From: a virus
Strand: one strand, 5' to 3'
Length of the DNA: 37,688 nt
IMG/VR virus record: IMGVR_UViG_3300028774_000021
Span: 1-37,688 of that record
The notes under the pieces were generated by a model. That model made no database searches. It had not been told where the DNA came from and saw nothing but the letters and a program-made list of their open reading frames with translations. This document shows, in pieces, positions 8,254-17,672 of this stretch. Position 1 is the first letter of the stretch; the number at the start of each line of letters is the position of its first letter. The position numbers and the translations under genes are program-made.

Positions 8254-9333
8254 TTAATAATTGTTTAAATCGAAACTTGTCGTTAAGGATGAGTCTCCAT
8301 AATAGTATGTTATATCGACAACAGGGCTACCTGTAGCGGACTCATAGGTTTTCCCCGTTGGGGCTAATTCAACTATTATTGAACCATTAGCAGGTATTGT
8401 AACGTTTGTTGAATCTAAACCGCCAAATGTAGACGCATCAGCCATTGTTGCTGTAAGGTATAATGTTACATCATAGTTATTTGTATTTTCAAATAGTATC
8501 TTTAAACTATCCATAAATACAGTGTAATTACCGTATCCGCCGAATGCAATGATTTTGCTATTGAAACTTACATTTATAGCTCCTAACACAGTTCCTCCGC
8601 CGCTTCCTATTATGGTTATTGTAGTAGGCAATGCTGGTAACAAGTAAAATGTCCCGTAGAAGGTAGAATTTTGATTAAAGTACAATAAGCTATCATTTGC
8701 TTGACCTGAATGACTGAATAAAACAGGAACTATATGCCAATCTCCCAACCCTAAATCGCTCAAAATATTAATGTTCAATTGTGAGTAATCTCTTATGTCA
8801 GATATTTTATAAAGATACCCATTGCTTGTGTTAGCCCAATTGTTCACCAATATAAAACCGACATCTAAAACTCCTACAGCCGTTTTTGCGAATAGAAACT
8901 TATTAAAGTTTGTTAGGTAAGATACTTCAACTCCCATATTGAAAGTCCTGTTATTACCATATTCCACGCTCGCCCCTCCTCCGTTCATTACTAACGTGAA
9001 CCAATTAGTTGCAGCGTGATTATAGCCTCTAAAATCTCCCAGTCGGAAAGGTGAACCTGCTCCGCCTTGCGGTTTATTATAAGTCCATTTTGTACCTGAT
9101 ATTAAAGCATTGATTAAATCAAGAGGGCTAGAATATGTCGGGATTGTAAATCCATCATCAATAGCAAAATAATCGGCTTCGACTAAACCGCTTAATTTAT
9201 TAAAAGAAACTGGTTTGTAAAAGCTCCATTGGTTTACATTTGACGCAACGCATAAACTTCCGACATCGCTAATTGACCTGCCCAGTGCACTGTTTACTGT
9301 AGATATGCTTACATTTGTTGTTCCTATACTCAT
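8254..9333 (-). CDS. Virion protein with conserved N-terminal module, probable adhesin
   Basis: A 359-residue protein. Residues 1-110 form a distinctive module with SALGRSISDVGSLCVASNVN, WSFYKPVSF and a RLGDFRGYNH segment, which I associate with tail proteins of Bacteroidota phages. The C-terminal two thirds are beta-rich, Gly- and Asn-rich, consistent with immunoglobulin-like or adhesin domains (TVFMDSLKILFENTNN, STNVTIPANGSIIVEL). It starts one base from the stop of the 1510-aa fibre gene, so the two are probably translated together, and it may decorate or bind the fibre. Confidence 0.55.
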   Translation of the reverse strand: MSIGTTNVSISTVNSALGRSISDVGSLCVASNVNQWSFYKPVSFNKLSGLVEADYFAIDDGFTIPTYSSPLDLINALISGTKWTYNKPQGGAGSPFRLGDFRGYNHAATNWFTLVMNGGGASVEYGNNRTFNMGVEVSYLTNFNKFLFAKTAVGVLDVGFILVNNWANTSNGYLYKISDIRDYSQLNINILSDLGLGDWHIVPVLFSHSGQANDSLLYFNQNSTFYGTFYLLPALPTTITIIGSGGGTVLGAINVSFNSKIIAFGGYGNYTVFMDSLKILFENTNNYDVTLYLTATMADASTFGGLDSTNVTIPANGSIIVELAPTGKTYESATGSPVVDITYYYGDSSLTTSFDLNNY

Positions 9334-9334
9334 T

Positions 9335-9631
9335 TTAATTGCCTTCTAAAGTGTTTATTTTCGCTGTGAGTCCTTGAATTGCACCGATCAGATAAGGTAT
9401 TAACTTGACATAATCAACACTTAAATATTCATCATTATAAACTGTATGTACCAATTCAGGAAGTACTTCTTTTAATTCCTGTGCAATTAATCCAACATCT
9501 TTTTTATCTGTTTTATTTGAATTTAATTCTTTTGCTTTCTCATTCCAATTGTATGATACAGGATTTAGTTGGTTGATAATATCTAATGAATTACCTATTG
9601 ATTTAATATTACTTTTCAATCTTTTATCTGA
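9335..9631 (-). other. S74 self-cleaving chaperone domain of the tail fibre
   Basis: These are the last 98 codons of the fibre gene, from the conserved Ser1413-Asp-Lys-Arg-Leu-Lys start to the stop. The order of conserved pieces (SDKRLKSNI, LDIINQLNPVSYNW, GLIAQELKEVLPE, LSVDYVKLIPYLIGAI, then a short coiled tail) is that of the peptidase S74 domain. Cleavage just before Ser1413 would release it after trimer folding. Confidence 0.85.
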
Positions 9632-12600
9632 TGCAGAATAAGCAGTGATTTCACCTGTTGCTTGAATATTCCCACTTATAATTGCACCTGCTCCAATAAA
9701 TCTACCATTTGAAATAATATCACCTTTTGCCCCTATTGAACCGTTTCTTGCATTAATATATACTGTTCTTGTACCATCTCCATATATATTTCCCGCACTG
9801 CCTATAAAACCAATACCTTGCCAAGATTTAATGTCTATGTTGCAATTATCATAACTTGCATCATCCCCAGTTCCAACATATACCCCAGTACTATTAGCTA
9901 CAGTAAACTGTGTTGCTTGTATTGAACCATTAAATTTAGCTGATCCAGATTCTAATGAAAATTGTATTTGTTTAGAGCCATTATAACCCATATATAATGA
10001 GTGTCCATATCCAGGAATATTATTATATGTATAACCTAAACCATATGCATTTGCAACAGATGCCCAACTATTTCCAATTGTCCAAATAACTTTATCAGTT
10101 GTGCCATTTTCATCATAATCACCACACATTGCAACAGGTGATGTTGTTTTAAAATATGTATTGGTTGTTACTTTTGCTGTAAATTCCCCAGAACCTATAA
10201 ATTTATGTCCATAACCAGTTTGAGTTGGTATATATTCAAAATTACCATTAGTGTTATTTCTACCAATAGTCATACTATATGTGGAATTACCAACTATAAT
10301 ATTATTTGCTGTTAAATTTCCATTTGCACTTACATTTGATGCAAATGTTGCTGTTTTATCACTATTCAAACTTAAAACTCTATCGCTCTCTTTATCACCT
10401 GAGTCACCAACATAGAATTTTATATTTCCTGATGATTGTTTTGCAATTATAGATAGTTGTGCCCCACTACCCGAATAATCCTGAGTTAACCCATAGTATT
10501 CACCTGATGAATCCGATTTAAAAGTAAACAGTTTAGCTGCATAAGTGTAACCATAACCATTATCATATAAATCAATACCACCATAACCACCGTCAGATCT
10601 GATATTTGAAGTTGGCTTAATTTGATTTATATATAAAGTTCTTGCATTCCAATCAACTGTTGATAAATTTGAATTTTCATTATGCCAAAACTTTTTATAA
10701 TTACCCCAATCCCCACCACTTTGACTTCTATAATATAAATCAGAACCATCACAAACTAATATCTGTCTGTAATCTAGATTATCTGCAAATGGCATTTGTA
10801 TGCCCTGTATCCAAGTTCCACCCGATGGTTTATTTATCGCATCGGCTGCACAATTAAAGAAACCATAATCATTGGGAATATTTGGGGTTAAAACATCAGA
10901 TGAAAAATATGCATATCCTGCAAAATCACCTGCATTTAAACCATCCAATTTATCAGAATTGATTGAATAACCTGCTGTTAAACTACTTGCTGTTCCTGTT
11001 AATCCAGCACCATTTCCAATAAATTGACTTGCTGAAATATCCCCCGAAAAATTACCATAGTTACCATAAATACCTTTCCATCTCTTCCCACTATCACCTA
11101 AGTAATAAGCATTATCTGCATTAGGTGTTAATCTATCTGCACTACTTGTAAAAATATTATCAGCAAAATATGTTGCATAAACTGTTGATGTAAATGTGGC
11201 TGTACCGTCATTTTTCAACAGAAACATATTAGAACCTCCATTATTTTTAGCTTCGATTAGGTAATGACCTGAATTACCGTCCCCCCATAACGTTAATCTA
11301 CCATCCGATGCAGGTGTACCTCCTATTGATGAATTACCTCCAAATATTCCTATTCCATCCACCCACACACTACCACTTTGAGCACTTGTTGGGTTATTTT
11401 GGATATACTTACTATCTAAAGATACTCCTGCAATAGTTGGGGCAAAATCAAAATCAAATAATCCATTTCTATGAATTGTATAAACACCGCCCAAATATCC
11501 ACCCGAATCGTCAAATCTATACAATCTTAAATCACTGCCAACATTCCCACCCGTTTCAGGTGCTTGGCTTTCAAATTCCCATCTTAGTTTAGTTCCTACA
11601 CTTGAGCCATTATATACTTGCATCACGGCTCCAAAAACTGTAGATCTAAATGTATTACTTACCTCTATTTCATCCCCCCACAATTTACCCAATCGACTTG
11701 CACTTGAACCTATTGTTTGTGGGGTTGATTGAGATGTTAGTACTGCACCTAAGTAATTGCCTAAATTGTTGTTGAATTGACTAAGATTTACAGGCTTATC
11801 AGTTAAAGAATTATAGCTTTTTTCTGATAAGTTATTTAGTGAGTGATTATGAGTTGATAAAGAAAATGTACTGCCCAAAGTAGCCGTAATTAAATTACCT
11901 GTTTTACTTATCGACGTGATCGCATTCCCTGAACCCGTAACACTCAATGACGTTGCCGAACCACTCTCGACATTTACCAACCTACTATTGATTTGATTAA
12001 TGGTGTAGGCGTTGAATGTGTCAGTAAGGTTCGAGTTATTGAAAGAACCGCCCAAGCTTGAAAGAGCATAGACCGTCTGTACAAGACCGCCACCACTACC
12101 GCCTACACCAACACCATACGCACTCAAAAAGTCTGTTGAGTATACGCCTTTGTCAATCGATAAAAAGCCATTAGCATCAACAATTAAATTTACTGATTTA
12201 GTCCCATTGCTAATTGTTAAACCATTTAATGTTGTAGTATTATTTACATTTAAATTACCTGTTATTGTTCCTCCCGCTAATGGTAAATATGTTGATGTTG
12301 CTAATGCCTTTGTTAAATATAATGTTGCCGCATTTGTTATTGTTAAATAGGTTGACGATGCTTGTGACTTTGTTAAATATGTTCCTGCTGCTATACTTGT
12401 TGTTAAATATGTACTATTGTCATAACTAATAGTAGTTCCGCTGATTTTGACAAATCCCGAACCATTTAATTGCGGTTGCTTTGTGCCGATTAAATTAGTT
12501 ACTGTTCCGGCAAAGTTCGGGTCGTTCCCGAGTGCATTTGCAAGCTCGTTAAGGGCATCCAAAGAAGCGGGTGCACTACCAATTAAATCATTAAACCTGC

Positions 12601-13867
12601 GATCCACATAAGCGGTTGACGCTCCATTTGCCTCTAAAATTGAAATTCTCTTTTTCAGTTGTTGAGATGAAAAAGCATTGAAAGTGTTTGTTAAATCAGC
12701 ATCTGAAAACGTGCCATCTGAAGCGTCTTGCAGGTCTTGATAACTAAACACTTGACTTATCAACCCTCCTCCTGAAACGCCAGTGCCTGAGCCAACGCCA
12801 TATGCGCTAATTTCAACGTTCGAATATACTCCATTATCAATAAACAAAAAACCGTCGGAGTCTACTGATAAATTAACCGAATTAATTCCGTTTGTTATTG
12901 TTAACCCCCTAGTGGTAGTCGTCGCATTTACAGTCAAAGCTCCTGAAAGAGTGCCTCCAGTCAACAACAAATAAGAAGTCCAAGGAGTTTCGGTTATCCC
13001 GTATCCAGCGAATGTTGTGGGGTGTGAAGTTAGGTCAGAAAAAGCATGGCTATGATTTTTTAATGCGTAATTATCTGCGTACCCTTCGACGACAGATAAT
13101 CTATTTGCTATTTTGCTTGTTGTGTAAGCATTAAAGGTAGAATCTAACGAAGAATTATCAAATTCTTGCGCAAGATCGTCATATCCAAAAACTTGCGATA
13201 TAAGTCCGCCTGTTCCTCCCCCGCTTGGCATACCCGCGCCATACGCTGATATTTCATCTAAGCTGTAAACCGCCTTATCAATTAAAAGTTTACCATCACA
13301 ATCAACCGTTAAGTTTACGGTTTGATTTCCATTTGTTATAGCCAGCCCTCTAGTAGTGGTCAAACCGTAGGAGGTAAAAGTTTTAGCAACCCAATCAATA
13401 GTTGGTAAATTAGCGGTTAAAGCATTATAAACAGAGTTATCGTACACAATATCTGTGCCGTTTACTTTCAAATATCCGTTACCTGATAATTTGTTTTGTT
13501 TTCCGGATAATGCAGTTGCCACTGAATCTACCCAAGGAGTATCAGTTATGCCATATCCTGCAAATGTGGTCGGATGTGAAGTTAGGTCAGAAAAAGCATA
13601 GGTTGGGTTATTTGGTAACGCCACAGAAATTACTCCTTCATTATCAATAGAGATACCGCCCCCGATACGAACACCCCCGAGCAAAGAAGAAGTTGCAATG
13701 GGCAAAACATATTCGGAAGACGAATTTAATTTTATTTGAGTTGCGATAGCCGCCGACAAGTTCAACGACAAACGAGCGATTGACTTTTCAGGACTTGAGT
13801 CATTCGTGTTTATTTGAAACGCTTTAGCTATGTCGTCTTGAAATTGTGGATAATTTATTCCGCTCAT
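9335..13867 (-). CDS. Long tail fibre with C-terminal S74 intramolecular chaperone
   Basis: A 1510-residue protein and the largest gene here. The N-terminal ~110 residues are probably the baseplate-attachment part. Residues 90-630 are built from duplicated blocks: two copies of a SHPTTFAGYGIT segment (97-108 and 281-292), three copies of a beta block ending in SAYGxG (170-212, 318-359, 545-588), and short STYLT repeats (485-530). The C-terminus is an endosialidase-type S74 peptidase/chaperone domain: SDKRLK starts at Ser1413, with the Ser and the Lys of the RLK triplet as the expected catalytic pair, and GLIAQELKEVLPE follows. In known fibres this domain trimerises the shaft and then cuts itself off. 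DNA for roughly residues 665-1510 is markedly CpG-poor compared with the rest. Confidence 0.9.
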   Translation of the reverse strand: MSGINYPQFQDDIAKAFQINTNDSSPEKSIARLSLNLSAAIATQIKLNSSSEYVLPIATSSLLGGVRIGGGISIDNEGVISVALPNNPTYAFSDLTSHPTTFAGYGITDTPWVDSVATALSGKQNKLSGNGYLKVNGTDIVYDNSVYNALTANLPTIDWVAKTFTSYGLTTTRGLAITNGNQTVNLTVDCDGKLLIDKAVYSLDEISAYGAGMPSGGGTGGLISQVFGYDDLAQEFDNSSLDSTFNAYTTSKIANRLSVVEGYADNYALKNHSHAFSDLTSHPTTFAGYGITETPWTSYLLLTGGTLSGALTVNATTTTRGLTITNGINSVNLSVDSDGFLFIDNGVYSNVEISAYGVGSGTGVSGGGLISQVFSYQDLQDASDGTFSDADLTNTFNAFSSQQLKKRISILEANGASTAYVDRRFNDLIGSAPASLDALNELANALGNDPNFAGTVTNLIGTKQPQLNGSGFVKISGTTISYDNSTYLTTSIAAGTYLTKSQASSTYLTITNAATLYLTKALATSTYLPLAGGTITGNLNVNNTTTLNGLTISNGTKSVNLIVDANGFLSIDKGVYSTDFLSAYGVGVGGSGGGLVQTVYALSSLGGSFNNSNLTDTFNAYTINQINSRLVNVESGSATSLSVTGSGNAITSISKTGNLITATLGSTFSLSTHNHSLNNLSEKSYNSLTDKPVNLSQFNNNLGNYLGAVLTSQSTPQTIGSSASRLGKLWGDEIEVSNTFRSTVFGAVMQVYNGSSVGTKLRWEFESQAPETGGNVGSDLRLYRFDDSGGYLGGVYTIHRNGLFDFDFAPTIAGVSLDSKYIQNNPTSAQSGSVWVDGIGIFGGNSSIGGTPASDGRLTLWGDGNSGHYLIEAKNNGGSNMFLLKNDGTATFTSTVYATYFADNIFTSSADRLTPNADNAYYLGDSGKRWKGIYGNYGNFSGDISASQFIGNGAGLTGTASSLTAGYSINSDKLDGLNAGDFAGYAYFSSDVLTPNIPNDYGFFNCAADAINKPSGGTWIQGIQMPFADNLDYRQILVCDGSDLYYRSQSGGDWGNYKKFWHNENSNLSTVDWNARTLYINQIKPTSNIRSDGGYGGIDLYDNGYGYTYAAKLFTFKSDSSGEYYGLTQDYSGSGAQLSIIAKQSSGNIKFYVGDSGDKESDRVLSLNSDKTATFASNVSANGNLTANNIIVGNSTYSMTIGRNNTNGNFEYIPTQTGYGHKFIGSGEFTAKVTTNTYFKTTSPVAMCGDYDENGTTDKVIWTIGNSWASVANAYGLGYTYNNIPGYGHSLYMGYNGSKQIQFSLESGSAKFNGSIQATQFTVANSTGVYVGTGDDASYDNCNIDIKSWQGIGFIGSAGNIYGDGTRTVYINARNGSIGAKGDIISNGRFIGAGAIISGNIQATGEITAYSASDKRLKSNIKSIGNSLDIINQLNPVSYNWNEKAKELNSNKTDKKDVGLIAQELKEVLPELVHTVYNDEYLSVDYVKLIPYLIGAIQGLTAKINTLEGN
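12278..12415 (-). repeat. Degenerate STYLT-type repeats in tail fibre gene
   Basis: Encodes fibre residues 485-530, where STYL/TYLT/LYLT units recur about every 10-12 residues (STYLT, GTYLTK, STYLTI, LYLTK, STYLPL). On the plus strand this shows as repeated GTTAAATAT words. Such repeats commonly form short trimeric coiled segments in fibre shafts. Confidence 0.7.
12980..13047 (-). repeat. Direct repeat copy A in tail fibre gene
   Basis: This 68-bp stretch matches 13532-13599 with only scattered substitutions and encodes the second copy of the AFSDLTSHPTTFAGYGIT segment. The last ~25 bp (GTGAAGTTAGGTCAGAAAAA and onward) are identical between copies. It marks an internal duplication of the fibre N-terminal region. 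Confidence 0.85.
13532..13599 (-). repeat. Direct repeat copy B in tail fibre gene
   Basis: Partner of 12980-13047, located 552 bp away and encoding the first AFSDLTSHPTTFAGYGIT copy. Substitutions are mostly at third codon positions, so the duplication is old enough to have been filtered by selection on the protein. Confidence 0.85.
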
Positions 13868-13882
13868 GTTTTAACTCTTTAA

Positions 13883-15085
13883 TTATATTGTAGCTAACAC
13901 AGATTGTTGAAAAGAATAATCAGGTTCATTTGGATAATAAAACGAACTTAGCACACCCGCGTTATCATATATCAGATTACCATCTAAATCCCGTATTACA
14001 AACCCTCTAATCCTTGGTAATTGACCTTTCGGTACGTTCGTGTCAGCGCGAGGGTAAAAGTTTGTATCAGGCACATAACGGACGTCAGTTGTATTTTGAG
14101 CCACGAACAATAGATTTTCCCATTCTATCTTATCGCCATCTTTCCAAAATCTGTAATCGAAAAGTTTCGACATTTGAATTTGTAAATCTTTTCTCACTGT
14201 ATCTTTATCCGCCGCTGGATTTATGTCCAACCTGAATTGTATATCAACTAAAAACCATTTCACGTTATTCAGTTGCAATGAAAAGGTAGAGGCATCGGTA
14301 TAATTCAAAAATTCGCTTATTGATAAAAATTCTTCAGACCTTGACACCATATCATTTATTTCGTCGGTCGTAAAGTCTTGCCCGTTACACGGAACAATGG
14401 TTAGGTTTAATTTACCTGAAGCGTCAACTCCGCCCTTGATAACCCTCAAGACGTTATTATTGATTTTCATCAATATTTGCTCAATATAAGAAATTGTATT
14501 TCTTGCTAATTGATTAACGCTTTCCTTTACCCGTATTCGATAAGTATCGTCACTTTCAGAGTCTGTGCCTCCAATTGCTTGATATTCGTTAGTGCAAGAA
14601 ATATGACCTTGCGGAATTACGGACATTCTATTTATAGAAACTGGGTCTACTTTTGTACGTATGCCCGTCGAGTCGCTCTTTACTTTTGCATATTCAAACC
14701 CTTGAGATCCTATGGTCACATCCGTTTCAAGAGAAAAATAAATACCGCTCGTACTTATGAATTTATTATCAACGGCTGAATAATAAGTTCCTGCATCTGC
14801 TACCAAACGAATGTAGGTCGAGCTTCCGGAAGCAGGAAATCTTTCAGATACGCCTTTTCTTTTAGCTGCTTCGTCAAGATAACTGCCATATGAAGAGTCC
14901 GGAAATATATGCCCCTCAACTACAGCTTGATTCACTAAACACTTTTGGCCAATTTTCCCTACACCATAACCTATGCCGTTGAGCACAGATTCATTTGATA
15001 TGTCGTTTACCTTATCGGTCTTATTTAAAAATATTTCCAAGAATATTTGCTTCAACTCTTGAACTGTGCTTACTTTAGTTATCAT
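13883..15085 (-). CDS. Baseplate J-like wedge protein
   Basis: A 400-residue protein of the Baseplate_J (gpJ / T4 gp6-like) family. The diagnostic pattern GGTDSESDDTYRIRV lies at 172-186, preceded by a long beta region and an N-terminal helix (TVQELKQIFLEIFLN). Further support is the SYLDEAAKRKGV segment at 68-80, common before the J core. These proteins form the dimeric iris of the baseplate wedge around the hub and open on contraction. The gene overlaps the gp25-like gene upstream by 4 bp (ATGA), the usual W-J order in contractile systems. Confidence 0.82.
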   Translation of the reverse strand: MITKVSTVQELKQIFLEIFLNKTDKVNDISNESVLNGIGYGVGKIGQKCLVNQAVVEGHIFPDSSYGSYLDEAAKRKGVSERFPASGSSTYIRLVADAGTYYSAVDNKFISTSGIYFSLETDVTIGSQGFEYAKVKSDSTGIRTKVDPVSINRMSVIPQGHISCTNEYQAIGGTDSESDDTYRIRVKESVNQLARNTISYIEQILMKINNNVLRVIKGGVDASGKLNLTIVPCNGQDFTTDEINDMVSRSEEFLSISEFLNYTDASTFSLQLNNVKWFLVDIQFRLDINPAADKDTVRKDLQIQMSKLFDYRFWKDGDKIEWENLLFVAQNTTDVRYVPDTNFYPRADTNVPKGQLPRIRGFVIRDLDGNLIYDNAGVLSSFYYPNEPDYSFQQSVLATI

Positions 15086-16002
15086 ATACTTATCTTTTGC
15101 TCAGTTTTGTAATTATATTTGGTCTTGATATCGCAAGTCAATGTCATGTCCCCGTCGGAAAAATTGAAACTCTTTACATTTACGTATTCAAACAAATCGT
15201 TTTGCATGAACGTGTTTGTGATATCTTCCACTAAAATAGGATATGAAAATTGTTTAACCGTACTTCCTGATATCAGCGACATATCCTTGCCGAATAAGGG
15301 ATTTTCCGGAACATCCCCTCGATTTAATTCTAATAATATAACACACTTTTGGTCTACATTATCGCGATATTGAACTATTTCTAAATCATTATCGATAAAA
15401 GTTATTTCTTTACAAATGTCTTTACCATAAATTCTTTCGCCTATTGGTTGGTCTAATATCGTGGTCACGACTATGTCCGTTGCGTTATTCACAAAAGCAC
15501 TTATGGATTTAAGTTCATCAATTTCCCAATCTGACTCTTCCAAATCGTTATTCAGCATCAAATCAACCCAATCGTAACTTTCGCCGCTTACATTCTTAAT
15601 TGAATTGGCCACATCTTCCATCGTCCTCATGCCTCCTACGGTAGTGTCTACTTGTATATAAGGTTTATACCCATATTTTGTTTTTGAAGTTCTTAAAAAT
15701 TTGGGTAGTTTGTTTATCTTCTCTAATGTAACATTCAAAGTTTCCACTAAATCCATTAGTTCCCAATATCCACAAGTGGAAAATTTAGAAGAGAAATTCT
15801 TAAATTGAACGCCCAATAATACGCAATCCTTTGTTAATTTAGATAGCGAGTTCAAATGAACATTATCAATTGAGTCAGACTCCCCCGAAAAGTATTGAAG
15901 AACTATTGGATACGAATTAAGCATGAACAACCGATAGTCGTTCAAGAAATTTAATAACGGGTATTTTGTTACTTTTTCAAATTCGTATATTATTGAATCC
16001 AT
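15082..16002 (-). CDS. Baseplate wedge protein with gp25-like C-terminal domain
   Basis: A 306-residue protein whose last ~75 residues fit the gp25/gpW baseplate fold: NPLFGKDMSLISGS, then a FSYPILVEDITNTF helix segment and a final strand pair ending in MTLTCDIKTKY. This domain joins the tail tube end to the J-like wedge in contractile injection systems. The N-terminal 200 residues are mostly helical and unassigned. It sits directly before the J-like gene (4-bp overlap) and 3 bp after the 254-aa gene. Confidence 0.65.
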   Translation of the reverse strand: MDSIIYEFEKVTKYPLLNFLNDYRLFMLNSYPIVLQYFSGESDSIDNVHLNSLSKLTKDCVLLGVQFKNFSSKFSTCGYWELMDLVETLNVTLEKINKLPKFLRTSKTKYGYKPYIQVDTTVGGMRTMEDVANSIKNVSGESYDWVDLMLNNDLEESDWEIDELKSISAFVNNATDIVVTTILDQPIGERIYGKDICKEITFIDNDLEIVQYRDNVDQKCVILLELNRGDVPENPLFGKDMSLISGSTVKQFSYPILVEDITNTFMQNDLFEYVNVKSFNFSDGDMTLTCDIKTKYNYKTEQKISI

Positions 16003-16005
16003 CTG

Positions 16006-16770
16006 TTATAATTTTAAAGCCATGCCGAAGTTCTTAATTGAACTCGTTATTAAATTATTCAACAATTTAGCTATTTGAGAACTTGCAACCGTAGTCAAAA
16101 ATTTCTTCATATCTTTGTTTCCAGAGAAACTACTTTTTATGATGTTCCCGTCGGCTACCGCTTTTAATTCCACTGAATAAAACCAAAGCATATTATTTTC
16201 CACACCTTGAGAAAATGATTGCTGAAGCGGCTCAACTACGTACGATGTATTAAGCGCGTAATTGTTGAATATTAAGACATGGGGCTTCTTTTTGTCATCA
16301 AGTTCCCAAGCTGATTCGAGAATATTCTCCATCATCTTCAGAAGACCAAAACCAGTTTTAATCAATAAATTTTCTTTCCCTATTTTTACACCCGTATTTC
16401 CTCCAAAAAACGGGATTGTTGATACGTTACCCGTAGGTTGCACACCAGTAATCAATCGCAATTTCCTTCCAAAACAACCTTGCAACGAAACGTCACGAGG
16501 GCAAAATGTATCATTAAATAATGTAGTTACGCCTGTATTAGTCTTTGTTATCGTTGCTATTTGAGTCTTGGAGTCCATTATATTATTAGGCATTACCGTG
16601 AAAGTCATATACCCTTTTGTAACCCCTGAACTATCAATCAATTCCAAAGAACAAAGATAATATTCTATTTCATCTGGATAAAGCGCATGTAATGCTGCTC
16701 TTCCCATAGAAGATGTGGCTGAAGCCAAACCTGAAGCGGCACTGTTTAATCCATTAGAAAATAAATCCAT
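16006..16770 (-). CDS. Baseplate hub-associated protein
   Basis: A 254-residue protein. The N-terminal ~30 residues are Ala/Ser/Gly-rich (LNSAASGLASATSSMGRAAL), followed by a beta domain with the segments MTFTVMPNNIMDSKTQIA and CPRDVSLQGCFGRKLRL. It ends in a helical tail. Position between the spike and gp25-like genes matches tube-to-baseplate adaptor or gp53-like/LysM-type wedge proteins. I cannot name the family; the baseplate assignment rests on neighbours. Confidence 0.6.
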   Translation of the reverse strand: MDLFSNGLNSAASGLASATSSMGRAALHALYPDEIEYYLCSLELIDSSGVTKGYMTFTVMPNNIMDSKTQIATITKTNTGVTTLFNDTFCPRDVSLQGCFGRKLRLITGVQPTGNVSTIPFFGGNTGVKIGKENLLIKTGFGLLKMMENILESAWELDDKKKPHVLIFNNYALNTSYVVEPLQQSFSQGVENNMLWFYSVELKAVADGNIIKSSFSGNKDMKKFLTTVASSQIAKLLNNLITSSIKNFGMALKL

Positions 16771-16771
16771 A

Positions 16772-17668
16772 TTAATCTGTATTTGAAAGCTTAGACAACA
16801 AACTGCTGAGTTTACCTTTAATAGTTGTTAATTTTAAGACTGATGGCGGCGAAAGCACAGCAGTTGGCATTGATACGGACAGTACCATAGTCGATATTGC
16901 GTCTATTAATTCTCCTAACAGGTCGTTCATTGAATTTCCTAAAACTAATGGTTGCTTACCAGAGCCCAAGTTTATAGTTTTTGATTCAATTTTTATTTCG
17001 TTCTTCGTTGCGGTTATCTTGTTGTCAAATTCATCTGTGTAAGTAAGACCCTCTCCTAACACGTACTCGATACTGCCCTTCGTTACCCCCTCTTCCGTAA
17101 CATTCAAATTCAGGTTACCGCTTGTGCTTATGTTTATTTCTTTATCTGAAGTTATGTTGAGTTGGTTATCGCAATAAATGTCAACCATTGAGTCTTCATT
17201 TTCGCTGTTCACTTTTATCTTAAGATTTGCCGGATTATCTTTATCTCCCAGCAAACTTATTTGCAAAATAGATTCTTCGCCGTCCATAAAAAATTCGACA
17301 GTTTTTGAAGAACCATTTCCACGAACTAAACGATATTGGTTTCTATCCATCAAAAATCCGTTCCCCTCTTTTGTCAGATATGCGACTATGATTGGTAATC
17401 CAGAAACTCCATCTTTTATCCAAACGACTGGAGTACCAAACCCGTTGTCTTCGGGGAAATGTATGTTTTCCATTACATACGGCGGGCACATCACATTGTT
17501 AAAAAAACCGTAACCTCTACCGCCTTGTATCGTAACCCTATGAGTCAGATAGCAATCGTTTATATACCCTTCTCGTTCGTTTTCGTCAGGCACTACCACA
17601 TACCCTACTCCACCGTTGCCGATATCAAGATTGTTGTTGTGTATGCCTAGAATATCTTTTTGCTGCAT
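16772..17668 (-). CDS. Baseplate spike (gp5/gpV-like) with OB fold and beta-helix
   Basis: A 298-residue protein with an N-terminal OB-fold-like region (VTIQGGRGYGFF, then TPVVWIKDG and PIIVAYLTKEGNG) and a central run of short strand repeats (LKIKVNSENEDSMVDIYC, LNITSDKEINISTSGNLNL) typical of the triple-stranded beta-helix of gp5 C-terminal and gpV spikes. The C-terminal ~60 residues are helical (LLGELIDAISTMVLSVSMP). The spike sits under the hub and pierces the outer membrane. It has no lysozyme domain; the peptidoglycan-cutting activity appears to be supplied by the M23 domain of the preceding gene. Confidence 0.75.
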   Translation of the reverse strand: MQQKDILGIHNNNLDIGNGGVGYVVVPDENEREGYINDCYLTHRVTIQGGRGYGFFNNVMCPPYVMENIHFPEDNGFGTPVVWIKDGVSGLPIIVAYLTKEGNGFLMDRNQYRLVRGNGSSKTVEFFMDGEESILQISLLGDKDNPANLKIKVNSENEDSMVDIYCDNQLNITSDKEINISTSGNLNLNVTEEGVTKGSIEYVLGEGLTYTDEFDNKITATKNEIKIESKTINLGSGKQPLVLGNSMNDLLGELIDAISTMVLSVSMPTAVLSPPSVLKLTTIKGKLSSLLSKLSNTD

Positions 17669-17672
17669 GTGA

